Below, in pieces: positions 1 through 8,838 of a stretch of DNA of 50,263 nucleotides. Below the pieces are notes generated by a model. The model had not been told where the DNA came from. It did not search any database and saw only the letters and a list, made by a program, of their open reading frames with translations. Numbering within the stretch: the first letter of the stretch is position 1; the number at the start of each line of letters is the position of its first letter. The stretch is taken from positions 1 to 50,263 of the forward strand of contig JANXSG010000072.1 of assembly GCA_025352825.1 (NCBI GenBank), written 5' to 3'. This stretch comes from Chthonomonadaceae bacterium. GTDB lineage: Bacteria; Armatimonadota; Chthonomonadetes; Chthonomonadales; Chthonomonadaceae. A program made the translations under genes and the position numbers.

Positions 1-50
1 AAAAGTGTAACTTGAGGTGATTGCAAAACCTATGGAAATACAATTTTATA

Positions 51-187
51 CCTAACCCCCTAACCCCCTTCCCTGATTCCCTCGTACCTCGGAGGGAAGG
101 GGGAATCTTTATCGTTGAATCTCCCCCTTCCCTAACACAAATAGCTTTATCGTTTGTGTGTGCAGGGAAGGGGGCCGGGAGTTAGGC
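51..187. repeat. dispersed palindromic repeat, locus 1 of 6
   Basis: The outer arms are complementary: CCTAACCCCC followed by CTTCCCTG on the left, and CAGGGAAGGGGG followed by GGGAGTTAGG on the right. Two inner inverted segments (about 70-105 and 121-180) repeat the CCCCCTTCCCT theme, and no gene lies inside. Related elements with GC-rich inverted arms lie at 5891, 31232, 39728, 45521 and 48731. The IS4 element begins exactly at its right edge. Confidence 0.65.
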
Positions 188-1670
188 ACAATTCTGTTCG
201 GTTAACATATTTTTATTGTTGGTGCAGCTCTCACTGATTGTTTTTCGCCTCGCCTATCGCGTGGATATAGAGGGAAATTCGTCATTTTGTGCTTAACACC
301 TCGCATATTTTTTCTCGGCTTGCGTTCTGGTAATCTTATTCTCAGTATATCATTTAAAATGAGGTCATAATATCTTTTCTTACCCTGAGGGGGGGGTAAG
401 GACGTACAAAGGAAGACTTCTCTTAACTGTTTCGAGCGAATGAACGAAAGAAAGCCTGTTCGGCTCGATGTCTGCTATTAGCGCAGCATCATGCATAATC
501 GTTCGAACCGCATTGTGGGCGAGCAGGAATCCCCAGAACTCCTGAAGTACACCTTCGGGTGTTTTGCTCCGCATAACAATATTGCGTCCTCGAAGATGTG
601 TTTTGAATTCATCCAGTGTCGTCTCGATCTCCCATCGCTCTGCATAGAGCCTGGCCAGTTCCAGAGCGGGAGCCATTGCTGGATCGAGTATGCTTGTCAA
701 TAAACGATATACAGTATCAATGTATTCATCGGGCGCATCATCGGTTTGCAATCGATATTCTACCACTCGAACGCGCACGCCGTTGCGTTTTTGCGCACGG
801 TCTTTGTCTGACGGGTAGATCGTAGATAGATAGGAACCATCTGCCAGATGCTCTTCGTCTGGCAATATAAGTAAATTTTTTACCCGCCACAAGAGAGCTG
901 TGCCCTGGGCGAGTGTAAGTGTCCAAAGGTCAAAACCAAAAAAGCCTCTGTCTGCAAGGCAGAGCATATCTGTAGTAAGGTTTAGTAAGACATCGTGCGC
1001 TAATTTGATCTCGCTGACGTTGTAGCCGCCGACCTTCGTTCCGAACAGAATGTGTGTACCATTCTCAAGAAGCGAACAAAACCGGATCTGCGGAAATGCA
1101 CTGCCTAATCCTCGGCTGACACCGGGCCGGCCGAAGCTGGCCTCATTCAAATTAGTATCGCCGACATTCATAGTGCTGCCATCTAGGCTTACGAGTCTCC
1201 AATCTCGGTAGAATGCACCACGGGTCGCTTTAGTGGCTATAGGTCTTATCATTTTCTCGGCTAGCAGCCTAACAGGTTCTTGGCCAAGACGAGTACGTGC
1301 TTCTGAGATAGAAGACTTAGCAGGAATGGCTATTTTAGCACGTTTATCAAACCAGTTAAAGGCATGTACGACTACAGACAATATCTCTTCGTAGGATATT
1401 TGCATATAAAGTGCGAGTACAATAACATAATAAACCATGAGGGTTGCGGGCAGAGCGCGTTCACGTATACTCCGCCGCCCTGACTCAGCAAGTACTTCGT
1501 TTACTTTTGCTAGCGGGTATACTTTTGCGAGTACAGAAACGCTTATAATGTCGGTGATGCGCACACCACCAGGTAAAGCTGCTGCTTCTTTAGGCATTTG
1601 ATAACCTCTTCTTTCGATATGTGATAGAAGAGATAATACCATAAAATTATGTTAAACGAACAGTATTGGG
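188..1670 (-). mobile_element. IS4-family insertion sequence with terminal inverted repeats
   Basis: The element carries one IS4-type transposase. Its ends are inverted repeats of about 21 bp: left end 189-209 reads CAATTCTGTTCG then GTTAACATA, and the complement of the right end (1648-1668) reads CAATACTGTTCG then TTTAACATA. A direct repeat GTTAGGC lies just outside both ends (181-187 and 1671-1677), as expected for a short target-site duplication. The exact outer bases are uncertain by 1-3 nt because the two ends differ there. Confidence 0.75.
202..1597 (-). CDS. IS4-family DDE transposase, frameshifted near the C-terminus
   Basis: This gene would catalyse transposition of the surrounding IS. 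The N-terminal part resembles the IS4 N-terminal domain (GVRITDIISVSVLAKVYP region), followed by an RNase H-like DDE core. Acidic residues are visible in LVSLDGSTMNVGD (first D), CLADRGFFG (second D) and YAERWEIETTLDEFK (the E). The start at 1597 has AGAGG 7 nt upstream; an in-frame ATG at 1642 has none. In the primary frame a stop occurs at 380-382, just after a run of eight C (387-394 on the + strand as G). In the neighbouring frame translation continues through an IS4-like tail (RYYDLILNDI, LPERKPRKN, KMTNFPLYP) to a stop at 202-204. A seven-C run would restore the full protein of about 460-480 residues. It may be a real inactivating mutation, a sequencing error or slippage. Confidence 0.8.
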
Positions 1671-1739
1671 GTTAGGCGAAAAGTTATATTGCACTGACTT
1701 ATCCAATTACCTCGTATGCATAAAAAAGTTTCGTTTCGA

Positions 1740-2924
1740 TCAAACCTCCCCAGCAGTCTGAACTGGGGCGATGATATTGAAATGAACTGGTAGGGCTGGA
1801 GTCGAATTTGGAGCTGTATTTGGTCGTACATCAAATTCCAGACGGACAACATCAGTTCCTATGCCAACTCCATTCGCAGGCGCACGCCATACCCATCCTT
1901 CTGAGTCTTTTAAATATCCTCGGCCAAACCAGTCGATCGCAGGGGTAATTACTGCAGTATCGGGCATCACCGAAATTCCATACGGATCGCTGATGATGAA
2001 GCGTCTTTTGGTAAGTTCACCTAAATTGGGGGGAGGAGTCTTCTCCTTCCCACCAGAATGCTTTTGCTTCGTTAAACCACCTGATCTAGCAGGATCCATT
2101 TTTCCAAGCAGTTCAACTATCCCTGGCTGCTCAAACTCTCCATTTCCCAGGGATACATTGGAGTTAGCAAGATTTCCACCATCAATTTTCAGATGAAAAG
2201 ATATCTGGTTCTGTATAGCTGAAAGCAATGTTACATTTTGTGGAACTATACGCACACTGGAGACTTTTACGCTTATGCCTCCGATTGTCTGTTGCGCGCC
2301 CGTATCGACCAGATTTTCTGCAGAGGGCAGTTGACGAACGGTGTTGGGGAGATCGATTGTAAACAACATCGGAGAAGAGAACTGGCGCGGTGGATTTTGA
2401 CTGCGTGGGCTCCAGTGCAAGCGGCATGTTATTCGGCGGGCTGAGTGATCGTACCCTGGAAGATAGACGCCTACGATACGGCCGTGAATATCAAGAAATC
2501 CATGATAGCGCTGACCTAGATCGTCCACAAAAGCAGTCTGCCCAATGCGATGACATTCTAAAAACTTCGCATCGGGTAAAAAACTATTATAATCCAGCCA
2601 GAGTTCAAGTGCACCTGTATCGCCATGGAAGCGGCTGGTGAGCTTCTCCTGGTTTCCCAAACTACGAATTCCCAGTTGAGTCAGCCACTTTTGAAAGATG
2701 GTACCTCGAGTGAGCTGATGCTTAGAACCATATGTGGTTCCGATAACCCAGGCAGAAGCTACACGTGGGTCTGTCTGAAGCTGAAGTAGTTGTCGATTTT
2801 GCCATATTTCGATTGAACCAGCACCTGCCACTAAAATAACCATGACAGCAAGATATGTGAGTGCCAGCCGAAGTCTTCGATGCCTCTGTAGATACATTGC
2901 ATTCTCAGGTTTCGTGTTTGTCAT
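1740..2924 (-). CDS. unknown membrane-anchored extracytoplasmic protein
   Basis: I do not recognise this 394-residue protein. It has a short basic cytoplasmic N-terminus (QRHRRLRL), one hydrophobic segment at about residues 20-38 (ALTYLAVMVILVAGAGS), then a long polar region. That region alternates short hydrophobic and polar stretches, suggesting beta-sandwich domains. A low-complexity basic loop rich in K, G and P sits near residues 285-305. The most likely location is the outer face of the cytoplasmic membrane. It lies 29 bp downstream of the BadF-like kinase gene on the same strand, so the two are probably co-transcribed. The stop lies about 70 bp from the IS right end, so the insertion did not break the gene. 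Confidence 0.6.
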   Translation of the reverse strand: MTNTKPENAMYLQRHRRLRLALTYLAVMVILVAGAGSIEIWQNRQLLQLQTDPRVASAWVIGTTYGSKHQLTRGTIFQKWLTQLGIRSLGNQEKLTSRFHGDTGALELWLDYNSFLPDAKFLECHRIGQTAFVDDLGQRYHGFLDIHGRIVGVYLPGYDHSARRITCRLHWSPRSQNPPRQFSSPMLFTIDLPNTVRQLPSAENLVDTGAQQTIGGISVKVSSVRIVPQNVTLLSAIQNQISFHLKIDGGNLANSNVSLGNGEFEQPGIVELLGKMDPARSGGLTKQKHSGGKEKTPPPNLGELTKRRFIISDPYGISVMPDTAVITPAIDWFGRGYLKDSEGWVWRAPANGVGIGTDVVRLEFDVRPNTAPNSTPALPVHFNIIAPVQTAGEV

Positions 2925-2953
2925 GTATTACTTTTGCTATCTGATATTGGAAA

Positions 2954-3934
2954 TCAGCATCTGGTTGCTCCAATACGAGGCAGTGTACCATCCACACGTT
3001 CGATAATGCGGTCATCAATCTCTATTTGAAGTGATTCCAGAGCCAACATCGCGGCTCCCAATGCGAGTGGAGCACAGGCAGGAAGAATTTCTGCCAGCGG
3101 ATGCTTTTGGCGTATCACTTCCCGGAAACTGCGAAGCACTAATCTTCCAGATCGAAATACCACTCCTGCCCCAGAAATTTTGAACTTGCTCTGACCGAAT
3201 CCCGGATCGGACGCAAGCGCTGTAACAAGTAGTGCTAGCTCTCTGCCAGCATCACGAAGTATTTTACGTGCTGTAGTGTCCCCTTTAGCTGCCACCAGGC
3301 TTACGATATCCGCAATCGCGATAAATTCCGATCGATTCCGGTTTTTAGACTGAATCAACGAGGTGAGCTGATGCAGATCTTCTATTTCAAACTGCTGCCT
3401 AATCAGAGGAAGTATTTGAGTGGTTGGTGTGAGGCCGTCAGCCGCTCTGCAGCATGCATTCAAAGCGCGTTGGGCAATCCAGTTGCTGCTGCCTTCATCC
3501 CCGGCAGGCTGCCCCCAGCCACCCACCGATCGTTCCTGATTGTGCTGGTTTCTGGCGAGTGCAGCTGCTCCAATACCTGCATAGACTGCAATTCCTGGCT
3601 TCCCTAGCGTTGAGGAATAGAGTGCGGCCCTAACCTCCGAATGCACCACCAGGCTGCCAACTTGCAGGATATCGCAACAAAGCTCTTCAACCATACTGTC
3701 TGATCCTGCTGAGATCAAGCAAGCTCCCGCAATTCGTGAGTTTTGGAGATCTGCCGACATGAGTACAGCCCGAATTGAGTCGTCTAGCGAATGCCTCAGC
3801 CTTTCACGGCCACCCTCTTCGCCCAAGTGATTACTAAATCCGGAATTACCAATACCAAGCAGGCAGCCATTCTCGTCGGCAACTACTGATGAGGAACCAT
3901 TTTGACCAATTTCAATACCGATGACATAGCGCAT
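2954..3934 (-). CDS. BadF/BadG/BcrA/BcrD-type ATPase, N-acetylglucosamine kinase-like
   Basis: This 326-residue protein belongs to the ASKHA sugar-kinase/ATPase fold. The best landmark is GGWGQPAGDEGSSNWI (about residues 138-153), matching the GGWG...GDEGS signature of the BadF/NagK group, and the C-terminal acceptor-binding glycine segment ISGAGVVF is present. The expected role is phosphorylation of an amino sugar such as GlcNAc in cell-wall recycling. Two usual motifs deviate: the phosphate-1 loop reads GIEIGQNGS where GIDGGGTKT is typical, so the catalytic Asp is Glu and the G-rich turn is altered, and phosphate-2 reads AGIGA rather than SGTGS. Activity or substrate may therefore differ. 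It probably forms an operon with the downstream gene at 1740-2924 and is divergent from the DUF1015 gene. Confidence 0.75.
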   Translation of the reverse strand: MRYVIGIEIGQNGSSSVVADENGCLLGIGNSGFSNHLGEEGGRERLRHSLDDSIRAVLMSADLQNSRIAGACLISAGSDSMVEELCCDILQVGSLVVHSEVRAALYSSTLGKPGIAVYAGIGAAALARNQHNQERSVGGWGQPAGDEGSSNWIAQRALNACCRAADGLTPTTQILPLIRQQFEIEDLHQLTSLIQSKNRNRSEFIAIADIVSLVAAKGDTTARKILRDAGRELALLVTALASDPGFGQSKFKISGAGVVFRSGRLVLRSFREVIRQKHPLAEILPACAPLALGAAMLALESLQIEIDDRIIERVDGTLPRIGATRC

Positions 3935-4037
3935 AGCCTCTGCTTTGCCTCCGCATAGTTACATCGCTAGTTCCTCTCATCGAATTATGATTCCTCCTTA
4001 TCACCATTCTACCCTCCCTGTTCTGCCTGATGTGTAG

Positions 4038-4068
4038 TTGACCATTCTTGCCTGCTATGGTCTATAAT
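4038..4068 (+). promoter_or_regulatory. candidate sigma70-like promoter for the DUF1015 gene
   Basis: TTGACC (4038-4043) and a perfect TATAAT (4063-4068) are separated by 19 bp, slightly long for a housekeeping promoter. They lie about 150 bp upstream of the DUF1015 start in the divergent intergenic region. Confidence 0.3.
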
Positions 4069-4118
4069 AGAGTGATTAATGATATAGTTTCAAGAGTTGA
4101 TGATAATTCTAATTAGAT

Positions 4119-4139
4119 GCGAAGAAATTCATTTCGTCG
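4119..4139. promoter_or_regulatory. 21-bp imperfect palindrome, shared with the mbfA upstream region
   Basis: The element begins GCGAAGAAAT and ends ATTTCGTCG, with self-complementary arms CGA.GAAAT / ATTTC.TCG. The same 21 bp occur at 39879-39899 with one difference (C to T). Both copies sit in 5' regions, about 75 and 35 bp upstream of a start codon. It could be an operator, a leader hairpin or one more small dispersed hairpin repeat. Confidence 0.4.
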
Positions 4140-4214
4140 AATACTACGCAGTTAACTTAAACTGACGCAATATTTATACAATTCCACCCACTAAAATGAG
4201 AAAGTTGAGCATTC

Positions 4215-5537
4215 ATGGCTACTATTGCCCCATTCAAGGGCGTACATTACGATCCTGATTTGGTTTCCATTTCAGATGTTATCGCACCTCCCTACGATGT
4301 GCTCTCTCCTGCTCAGCAGGATGCCTACTATGCACTTCATCCTGAAAATATTGTAAGGCTGATGCTTAACAAAGATCAGCCTGAAGATTCGGAAACAAGC
4401 AACCGTTACACACGGGCTGCTGAATTTCTTCAACAGGCGCTGCAAGCTGGTATTCTGGTGGAGGACTCAGAATCTGCTTACTACGAATATATTCAGAAGT
4501 TTGAACACCCGCTCGATTTTAATCAAATTGTGGAGCGAAAAACACTTTTCGTTGCGCTTAAACTAGCTCCCTATGCAGAAGGGATAGTGCTCCCACACGA
4601 GGAAACTCATCCGAAGGCTAAAGCGGACCGTCTTAATTTGATGCGAGCAACGCGCTCCAATCCAGAACCTATTTATGGTCTGTACGAAGACCCGGAGATG
4701 GAAGTCGCAAAAGCCCTCGACGAATCTGGAGCCGGATCAGAGCCGTTATTAGTGGCGACATTTGCTGGCAAAAGTGGCTCGGATGCAGAACAGCACCTGA
4801 TCTACCGACATGCTGGCGCTTCGATTATTACAAAGCTGAACGCCTTTTTTGAGCCCCGGCGTGTCTGGATAGCAGACGGACACCATCGTTACGAAACGGC
4901 TCTCAATTATCAAGCGGAAACGACTGCTGCCGGGAAATCATCGCCCAAATCTGAAGACTTTCTGCTTATTGGACTGAGCGCTTTTGAAGATCCCGGACTG
5001 GTAGTTCTGCCCACACATCGCCTGGTAAAAAATGTCTCTCCGGGCCGTTTCGATGATCTGTTGCTGCAGCTGAAGCGGTATTTCAACGTCCAAATGATTC
5101 CCATTGATGAGGCACGTGCCTGGATAAAACAGGAAGTGGCCGGTGAAAAACGGATTGTGATTATCAAAAAAGGGGCGTGTTATGCACTGACACTTCTTGA
5201 TCTGGCCGTGGCAGAAGCCGCCATGCAGGGGTCTCACTGTGCAGCCTGGAAAAGATTAGATGTCACCATACTCCAGATGCTGGTTCTAGATAGATCGCTC
5301 GGGATCTCCTGGACTTCACTGGCGCACACACACGATATCGCATATACTCGGGATGAGCAGGAGGCAGTGGATAGGGTTTTGAGCGGAGAGTTTCAGCTAG
5401 CTTGCCTGCTGCAGAACCCAGCGGTTGATGAGGTACGGGACGTAGCCTCCGCCGGCGACAAGATGCCTCAGAAATCGACATTTTTTTATCCAAAGCTCTG
5501 GAGCGGTCTCATACTGCGCCTATTTGAAAGTCGGTAG
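4215..5537 (+). CDS. DUF1015 family protein
   Basis: This 440-residue protein matches the DUF1015 family along its length. It opens with a PFKGVHYDP...VIAPPYDVLSP segment, has an LPHEETHPKAKADRL region near residue 130 and the signature ADGHHRYETAL near residue 217. Family members are cytosolic proteins of unknown biochemical function, roughly 400-450 residues long, so the size is normal. The ATG at 4215 is the family's usual start (MATI.PFKG). A small membrane protein gene starts 9 bp after the stop and is probably co-transcribed. No substrate can be deduced from the context. Confidence 0.85.
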   Translation: MATIAPFKGVHYDPDLVSISDVIAPPYDVLSPAQQDAYYALHPENIVRLMLNKDQPEDSETSNRYTRAAEFLQQALQAGILVEDSESAYYEYIQKFEHPLDFNQIVERKTLFVALKLAPYAEGIVLPHEETHPKAKADRLNLMRATRSNPEPIYGLYEDPEMEVAKALDESGAGSEPLLVATFAGKSGSDAEQHLIYRHAGASIITKLNAFFEPRRVWIADGHHRYETALNYQAETTAAGKSSPKSEDFLLIGLSAFEDPGLVVLPTHRLVKNVSPGRFDDLLLQLKRYFNVQMIPIDEARAWIKQEVAGEKRIVIIKKGACYALTLLDLAVAEAAMQGSHCAAWKRLDVTILQMLVLDRSLGISWTSLAHTHDIAYTRDEQEAVDRVLSGEFQLACLLQNPAVDEVRDVASAGDKMPQKSTFFYPKLWSGLILRLFESR

Positions 5538-5546
5538 TTCCTAATT

Positions 5547-5864
5547 ATGAACGATGTGATCAAGCACACTCTTCTCACACAGTCGCCTAAAGCCATGTTT
5601 ATGACAGTGCTTTTTGCTGTTTTTCTAATTCTCTTAGGACTGGGGATGGACACACTATCGTTATTCCTTTTACATCGTCGCCGGAAGAGCTCCAAGGCAG
5701 GACATGCCGGACTGCCTTTGATACCGTGGATGATCTATTTTTTGGCGTCTGTCTTCTGGTGGATGCGGGGCTGGATGCCAGTGGCTATAGTTTCCCTTAC
5801 AATTCTGACTTTCTGGCATGCATATGTCTGCCTTACGATATATCGCCCACAAAAGCAGTTATAA
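5547..5864 (+). CDS. small three-helix membrane protein of unknown function
   Basis: The product is 105 residues with about three hydrophobic segments: residues 17-40 (MFMTVLFAVFLILLG...), then two close helices at 57-72 and 76-95. A basic loop (HRRRKSSKAGH) after the first segment suggests a cytoplasmic loop there. It starts 9 bp after the DUF1015 stop on the same strand, so translation is probably coupled. I recognise no family. It is judged real because of its hydrophobic pattern, its length and its tight spacing to a well-supported gene. Confidence 0.55.
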   Translation: MNDVIKHTLLTQSPKAMFMTVLFAVFLILLGLGMDTLSLFLLHRRRKSSKAGHAGLPLIPWMIYFLASVFWWMRGWMPVAIVSLTILTFWHAYVCLTIYRPQKQL

Positions 5865-5890
5865 GGAGAAAATTAAACGCAGTGAATTGT

Positions 5891-6058
5891 GCCCTCACCC
5901 CCCGCCCCCTCTCCCAAAAACAGGAGAGGGGTGACAAAGGCAAAAGGATGCCATTTCTGCATAAAGTTCTCAATGAATTCCAACTTTGTGGTAATCAGGA
6001 AACATAGATTATTACACCTCCTCTCCTGTTTTTGGAAGAGGAGGCAGGGGGTGAGGGC
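5891..6058. repeat. dispersed inverted-arm repeat, locus 2 of 6
   Basis: The left arm runs GCCCTCACCCCCC...CTCTCCC then AAAAACAGGAGAGG. The right arm (from about 6020) is its complement with a few mismatches, ending GGGGGTGAGGGC. Each arm is about 39 bp, with some 90 bp between them. It fills most of the gap between the small membrane protein and the esterase. Short open frames crossing it are repeat-encoded and not convincing genes. Confidence 0.75.
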
Positions 6059-6111
6059 CAACGAAGATTGACCGTGATTTATTTTAACCAACAGCAAACG
6101 AGGAGTCCGAG

Positions 6112-7185
6112 ATGAATTCAAAACGATCTATTAGCATGATAACAGCGGGGGCTGTACTGGTGATGTTTCCCCAAATTCCAACTACTGCAGCACCACTAAA
6201 TTCGAGAATTGGCAATTCACATACCGTGGAGGCAGTCGATTTTTCCAAACTTCTGCCATATATCCATCATTCAGGCGAGGGTGACTACCTTATCGTGCCT
6301 CCGTACGCAAACGCCCCAGAACTGACGCCAAGAGATGGAGTACCGAAGGGCAAGATTTATCATTTCACGATGGATTCTGCGGACAGTAAGATTTATCCGG
6401 GAATCAGTAAAACATCGCCAGGAGTGGTGGTACCTTATCATCGCCGAGTGACAGTATACGTACCCAGTCAGTATGTTCCTGGGAAAGCGGCGCCATTTCT
6501 GGTTTCGCAGGATAGTATGGGCTCGAATCGTCTTCCTACCATTTTGGATAACATGATTGCCGAACATCGCCTCCCAGCTATGGTCGCTGTGATGATTGAT
6601 TCTGGAGGAGGAGATGCACAGGGCAGCGAACGCGGACTCGAATACGATACGGTGTCCGGGAGATATGCAGAGTTTATCGAAATAGAGGTTCTGCCTAGAA
6701 TCACGAAGGACTACGGGGTAATTTTCACCAAAAACCCTAAGGGGCGGATGACAATGGGAGGCAGTTCGGGAGGTGCATGCGCCTTCTCAATGGCCTGGTT
6801 TCATCCGGATCTTTACCATCGAGTGTTATCCTACTCCGGCACCTTCGTGAATCAGCAGTCACCACTGAACCCTGCAAGCCCTCATGGGGCATGGGAGTAT
6901 CACGAACATATCATTCCTCAAAGTAAGAGAAAGCCTCTGCGAATCTGGCTGGAAGTCGGCGAAAATGACATTCGATCTCACGATCCGGAATCCACCTATC
7001 ACAACTGGCCGCTCTCCAATCAGCGGATGGCTGCAGTATTGAAAGCTAAAAAGTATCACTATCAGTACGTGTTCGCAGCGGCGGCTGGGCATGTGGATGG
7101 CAGAGTAGTTTCTCAAACCCTGCCTCAAGCCCTCGAATGGGTGTGGCATGGCTATCCGATAGACGAAGCTCCCGAATCAGAATAG
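6112..7185 (+). CDS. secreted esterase of the enterochelin-esterase/feruloyl-esterase-like group
   Basis: This is a 357-residue alpha/beta hydrolase with an N-terminal signal peptide (basic start, hydrophobic ISMITAGAVLVMFPQ, cleavage likely after TTAA). The core resembles Fes/esterase D-type proteins: after the VTVYVPSQY strand comes the nucleophile elbow GGSSGG with Ser219. A probable acid is Asp286 in EVGENDIRSH and a probable His is His327 in AAGHVDG, so the triad appears intact. It likely hydrolyses ester bonds of polysaccharide-linked or siderophore-like substrates outside the cytoplasm; the substrate cannot be told. A purine-rich GAGGAG precedes the ATG. It stands alone between a dispersed repeat and tig. 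Confidence 0.75.
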   Translation: MNSKRSISMITAGAVLVMFPQIPTTAAPLNSRIGNSHTVEAVDFSKLLPYIHHSGEGDYLIVPPYANAPELTPRDGVPKGKIYHFTMDSADSKIYPGISKTSPGVVVPYHRRVTVYVPSQYVPGKAAPFLVSQDSMGSNRLPTILDNMIAEHRLPAMVAVMIDSGGGDAQGSERGLEYDTVSGRYAEFIEIEVLPRITKDYGVIFTKNPKGRMTMGGSSGGACAFSMAWFHPDLYHRVLSYSGTFVNQQSPLNPASPHGAWEYHEHIIPQSKRKPLRIWLEVGENDIRSHDPESTYHNWPLSNQRMAAVLKAKKYHYQYVFAAAAGHVDGRVVSQTLPQALEWVWHGYPIDEAPESE

Positions 7186-7351
7186 AATGAATGACTTAAT
7201 ACCTCAATTATCTGAACTCGGATTTAACGGATTTATTGATTTACTGGGATTTTGTGGTAGGCGGTAAGATTGTGCGAGATTCCCAATGGGATATACCATC
7301 CTTCGAGATTGCGAACGACTACTATGCATCGGCGTGAGAACGATTGAGGTC

Positions 7352-7381
7352 TTGACAGCGGGTGATGCTTTGGAGTACCCT
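7352..7381 (+). promoter_or_regulatory. candidate promoter upstream of tig
   Basis: A consensus -35 TTGACA (7352-7357) is followed after 18 bp by TACCCT (7376-7381), a poor -10. It lies about 80 bp upstream of the trigger factor start. The rest of the gap 7186-7461 shows no recognisable gene. Confidence 0.35.
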
Positions 7382-7461
7382 ACACTACTCATTAAGTCAA
7401 CACAAATATACCATAGTGAAGACAGTGCCGACAACCCACTTATAAAGGAACTGATACGGTT

Positions 7462-8817
7462 ATGCAGGTTACTTCCGAGCAGACAAATATGTGTACCATC
7501 GTGCTTGATATTGTAGTCGATGAACAACAGGTTGCGCGAACATTCGACAGCGTCTATAAAGAGTTCAGTAAGCACGTGAATGTTCCCGGCTTCCGCCCTG
7601 GAAAAGCACCACGGGCAATCGTAGAAAAGTATGTCAATAAGGACAAAGTACACGAACGAGCACTCGAAAAACTGATCTCGGCTAGCTACTTTGAAGCAAT
7701 CGAAGAAGAAGGTATCACACCATATCGCCAGCCATCTATCGACCCAGAACCAATCACAGATAAACAGCCCTACAATTTCAAAGCAACAGTACCTCTAGCT
7801 CCAGTAGTGACCCTGGGTACATATACAGGTATCTCTGTAGAAAAGCCAATATTCACCATCACGGATGATGTCATTGATAATAAGATCCGGGAGATGCGGG
7901 AAGAGAAGGCCAGACTGGAGAGAGTCACCGATAGAGGCGTGCAGGATGGTGATGTGCTAATTGCTGAAAACCACATCGTAATCGAGGGTGAAGAGAACAA
8001 CGATGCTCCCCGTAGGCAGCTTGTTCAGGTAGGCAATAATGTTCCTGGTTTCGATGAAGCGATTATGGAAATGCTTCCAGACGAAGAGCGTACCTTTGAA
8101 CTCACTTTCCCAGAAGATTTTGATGAGGAAGCGAAGCGGGGCAAAAAAGCGACGTATACCGTTAAGTTAAGCAGTATTAGCGCGAAGCGGCTGCCTGAAC
8201 TGGATGATGCTTTTGTGCAAAGCGTTTCGGATGCCAAATCAGTTGATGAGCTTAAAGCGTTGGTGAGGGATTCCATGGAGTTCCAGGCCAGGCGTCTTTC
8301 AGATCAGATAGCAGAACAACGAATCATTGAACAGATCGTCAATCAGGGTGATATCCAGTTCCCAGAGGTTCTGGTAAATGATGAAATTCAAGATGATTTC
8401 CGCAGGCTGGGTGAAGAGCTCAAACACCATCAGGTGGACTATCAGAGTTTTCTCACGCAAAAAAGAGTGACCGCTGAAGAGCATCTTGAAGCGACACGCC
8501 AGCAGGCCGATGCGCGTGTTCGTACAGTATTGGCACTGCAAATGATTGCTGAGACAGAAGGTCTGCAAGCGACGAATGAAGAGATCGACGCAGAATTCAT
8601 TAACCTCTTGAATGCAGGAAAAATAACCGACGATCAATACGAAGAGTATAAACCGAATGAACGGCGCAGAGTTCAGGTGGCAAACGCTATCGTCCAGCAG
8701 CGGCTTCACGACTATCTCTTCGAAAATAACACGATCGTCGAAGTAGTGCAGGCAGCGGGGCCAGATCCAGATGCTCTCAAAAAAGCCAATTCAGAAGAAG
8801 TAGTCGAAGAAGAATAG
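7462..8817 (+). CDS. tig: trigger factor, ribosome-associated chaperone
   Basis: Trigger factor binds at the ribosome exit tunnel and shields nascent chains; the family also carries a peptidyl-prolyl isomerase domain. The 451-residue length is typical. The ribosome-docking signature GFRPGKAPR is at residues 43-51. The middle region contains the FKBP-like PPIase domain (about 155-240, ...RGVQDGDVL... to ...YTVKLSSI...), and the rest is the helical C-terminal substrate-binding domain ending in an acidic tail (SEEVVEEE). The start has AAAGGA about 10 nt upstream. It leads the order tig-clpP-clpX-lon, a conserved protein quality-control cluster. A hairpin repeat lies between it and clpP. Confidence 0.95.
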   Translation: MQVTSEQTNMCTIVLDIVVDEQQVARTFDSVYKEFSKHVNVPGFRPGKAPRAIVEKYVNKDKVHERALEKLISASYFEAIEEEGITPYRQPSIDPEPITDKQPYNFKATVPLAPVVTLGTYTGISVEKPIFTITDDVIDNKIREMREEKARLERVTDRGVQDGDVLIAENHIVIEGEENNDAPRRQLVQVGNNVPGFDEAIMEMLPDEERTFELTFPEDFDEEAKRGKKATYTVKLSSISAKRLPELDDAFVQSVSDAKSVDELKALVRDSMEFQARRLSDQIAEQRIIEQIVNQGDIQFPEVLVNDEIQDDFRRLGEELKHHQVDYQSFLTQKRVTAEEHLEATRQQADARVRTVLALQMIAETEGLQATNEEIDAEFINLLNAGKITDDQYEEYKPNERRRVQVANAIVQQRLHDYLFENNTIVEVVQAAGPDPDALKKANSEEVVEEE

Positions 8818-8838
8818 TAAATAATAGCCTTCTATTTC

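Noticed and set aside
5726-6121. Several open frames across the palindromic repeat, for example 5726-6007 and 5873-6121
   Set aside because: They are translations of the inverted arms, which recur in non-coding places.
8299-8709. 136-codon open frame antisense to tig
   Set aside because: Shadow of the well-supported trigger factor gene; composition rich in Cys, Leu and Phe, typical of a reverse-frame artefact.
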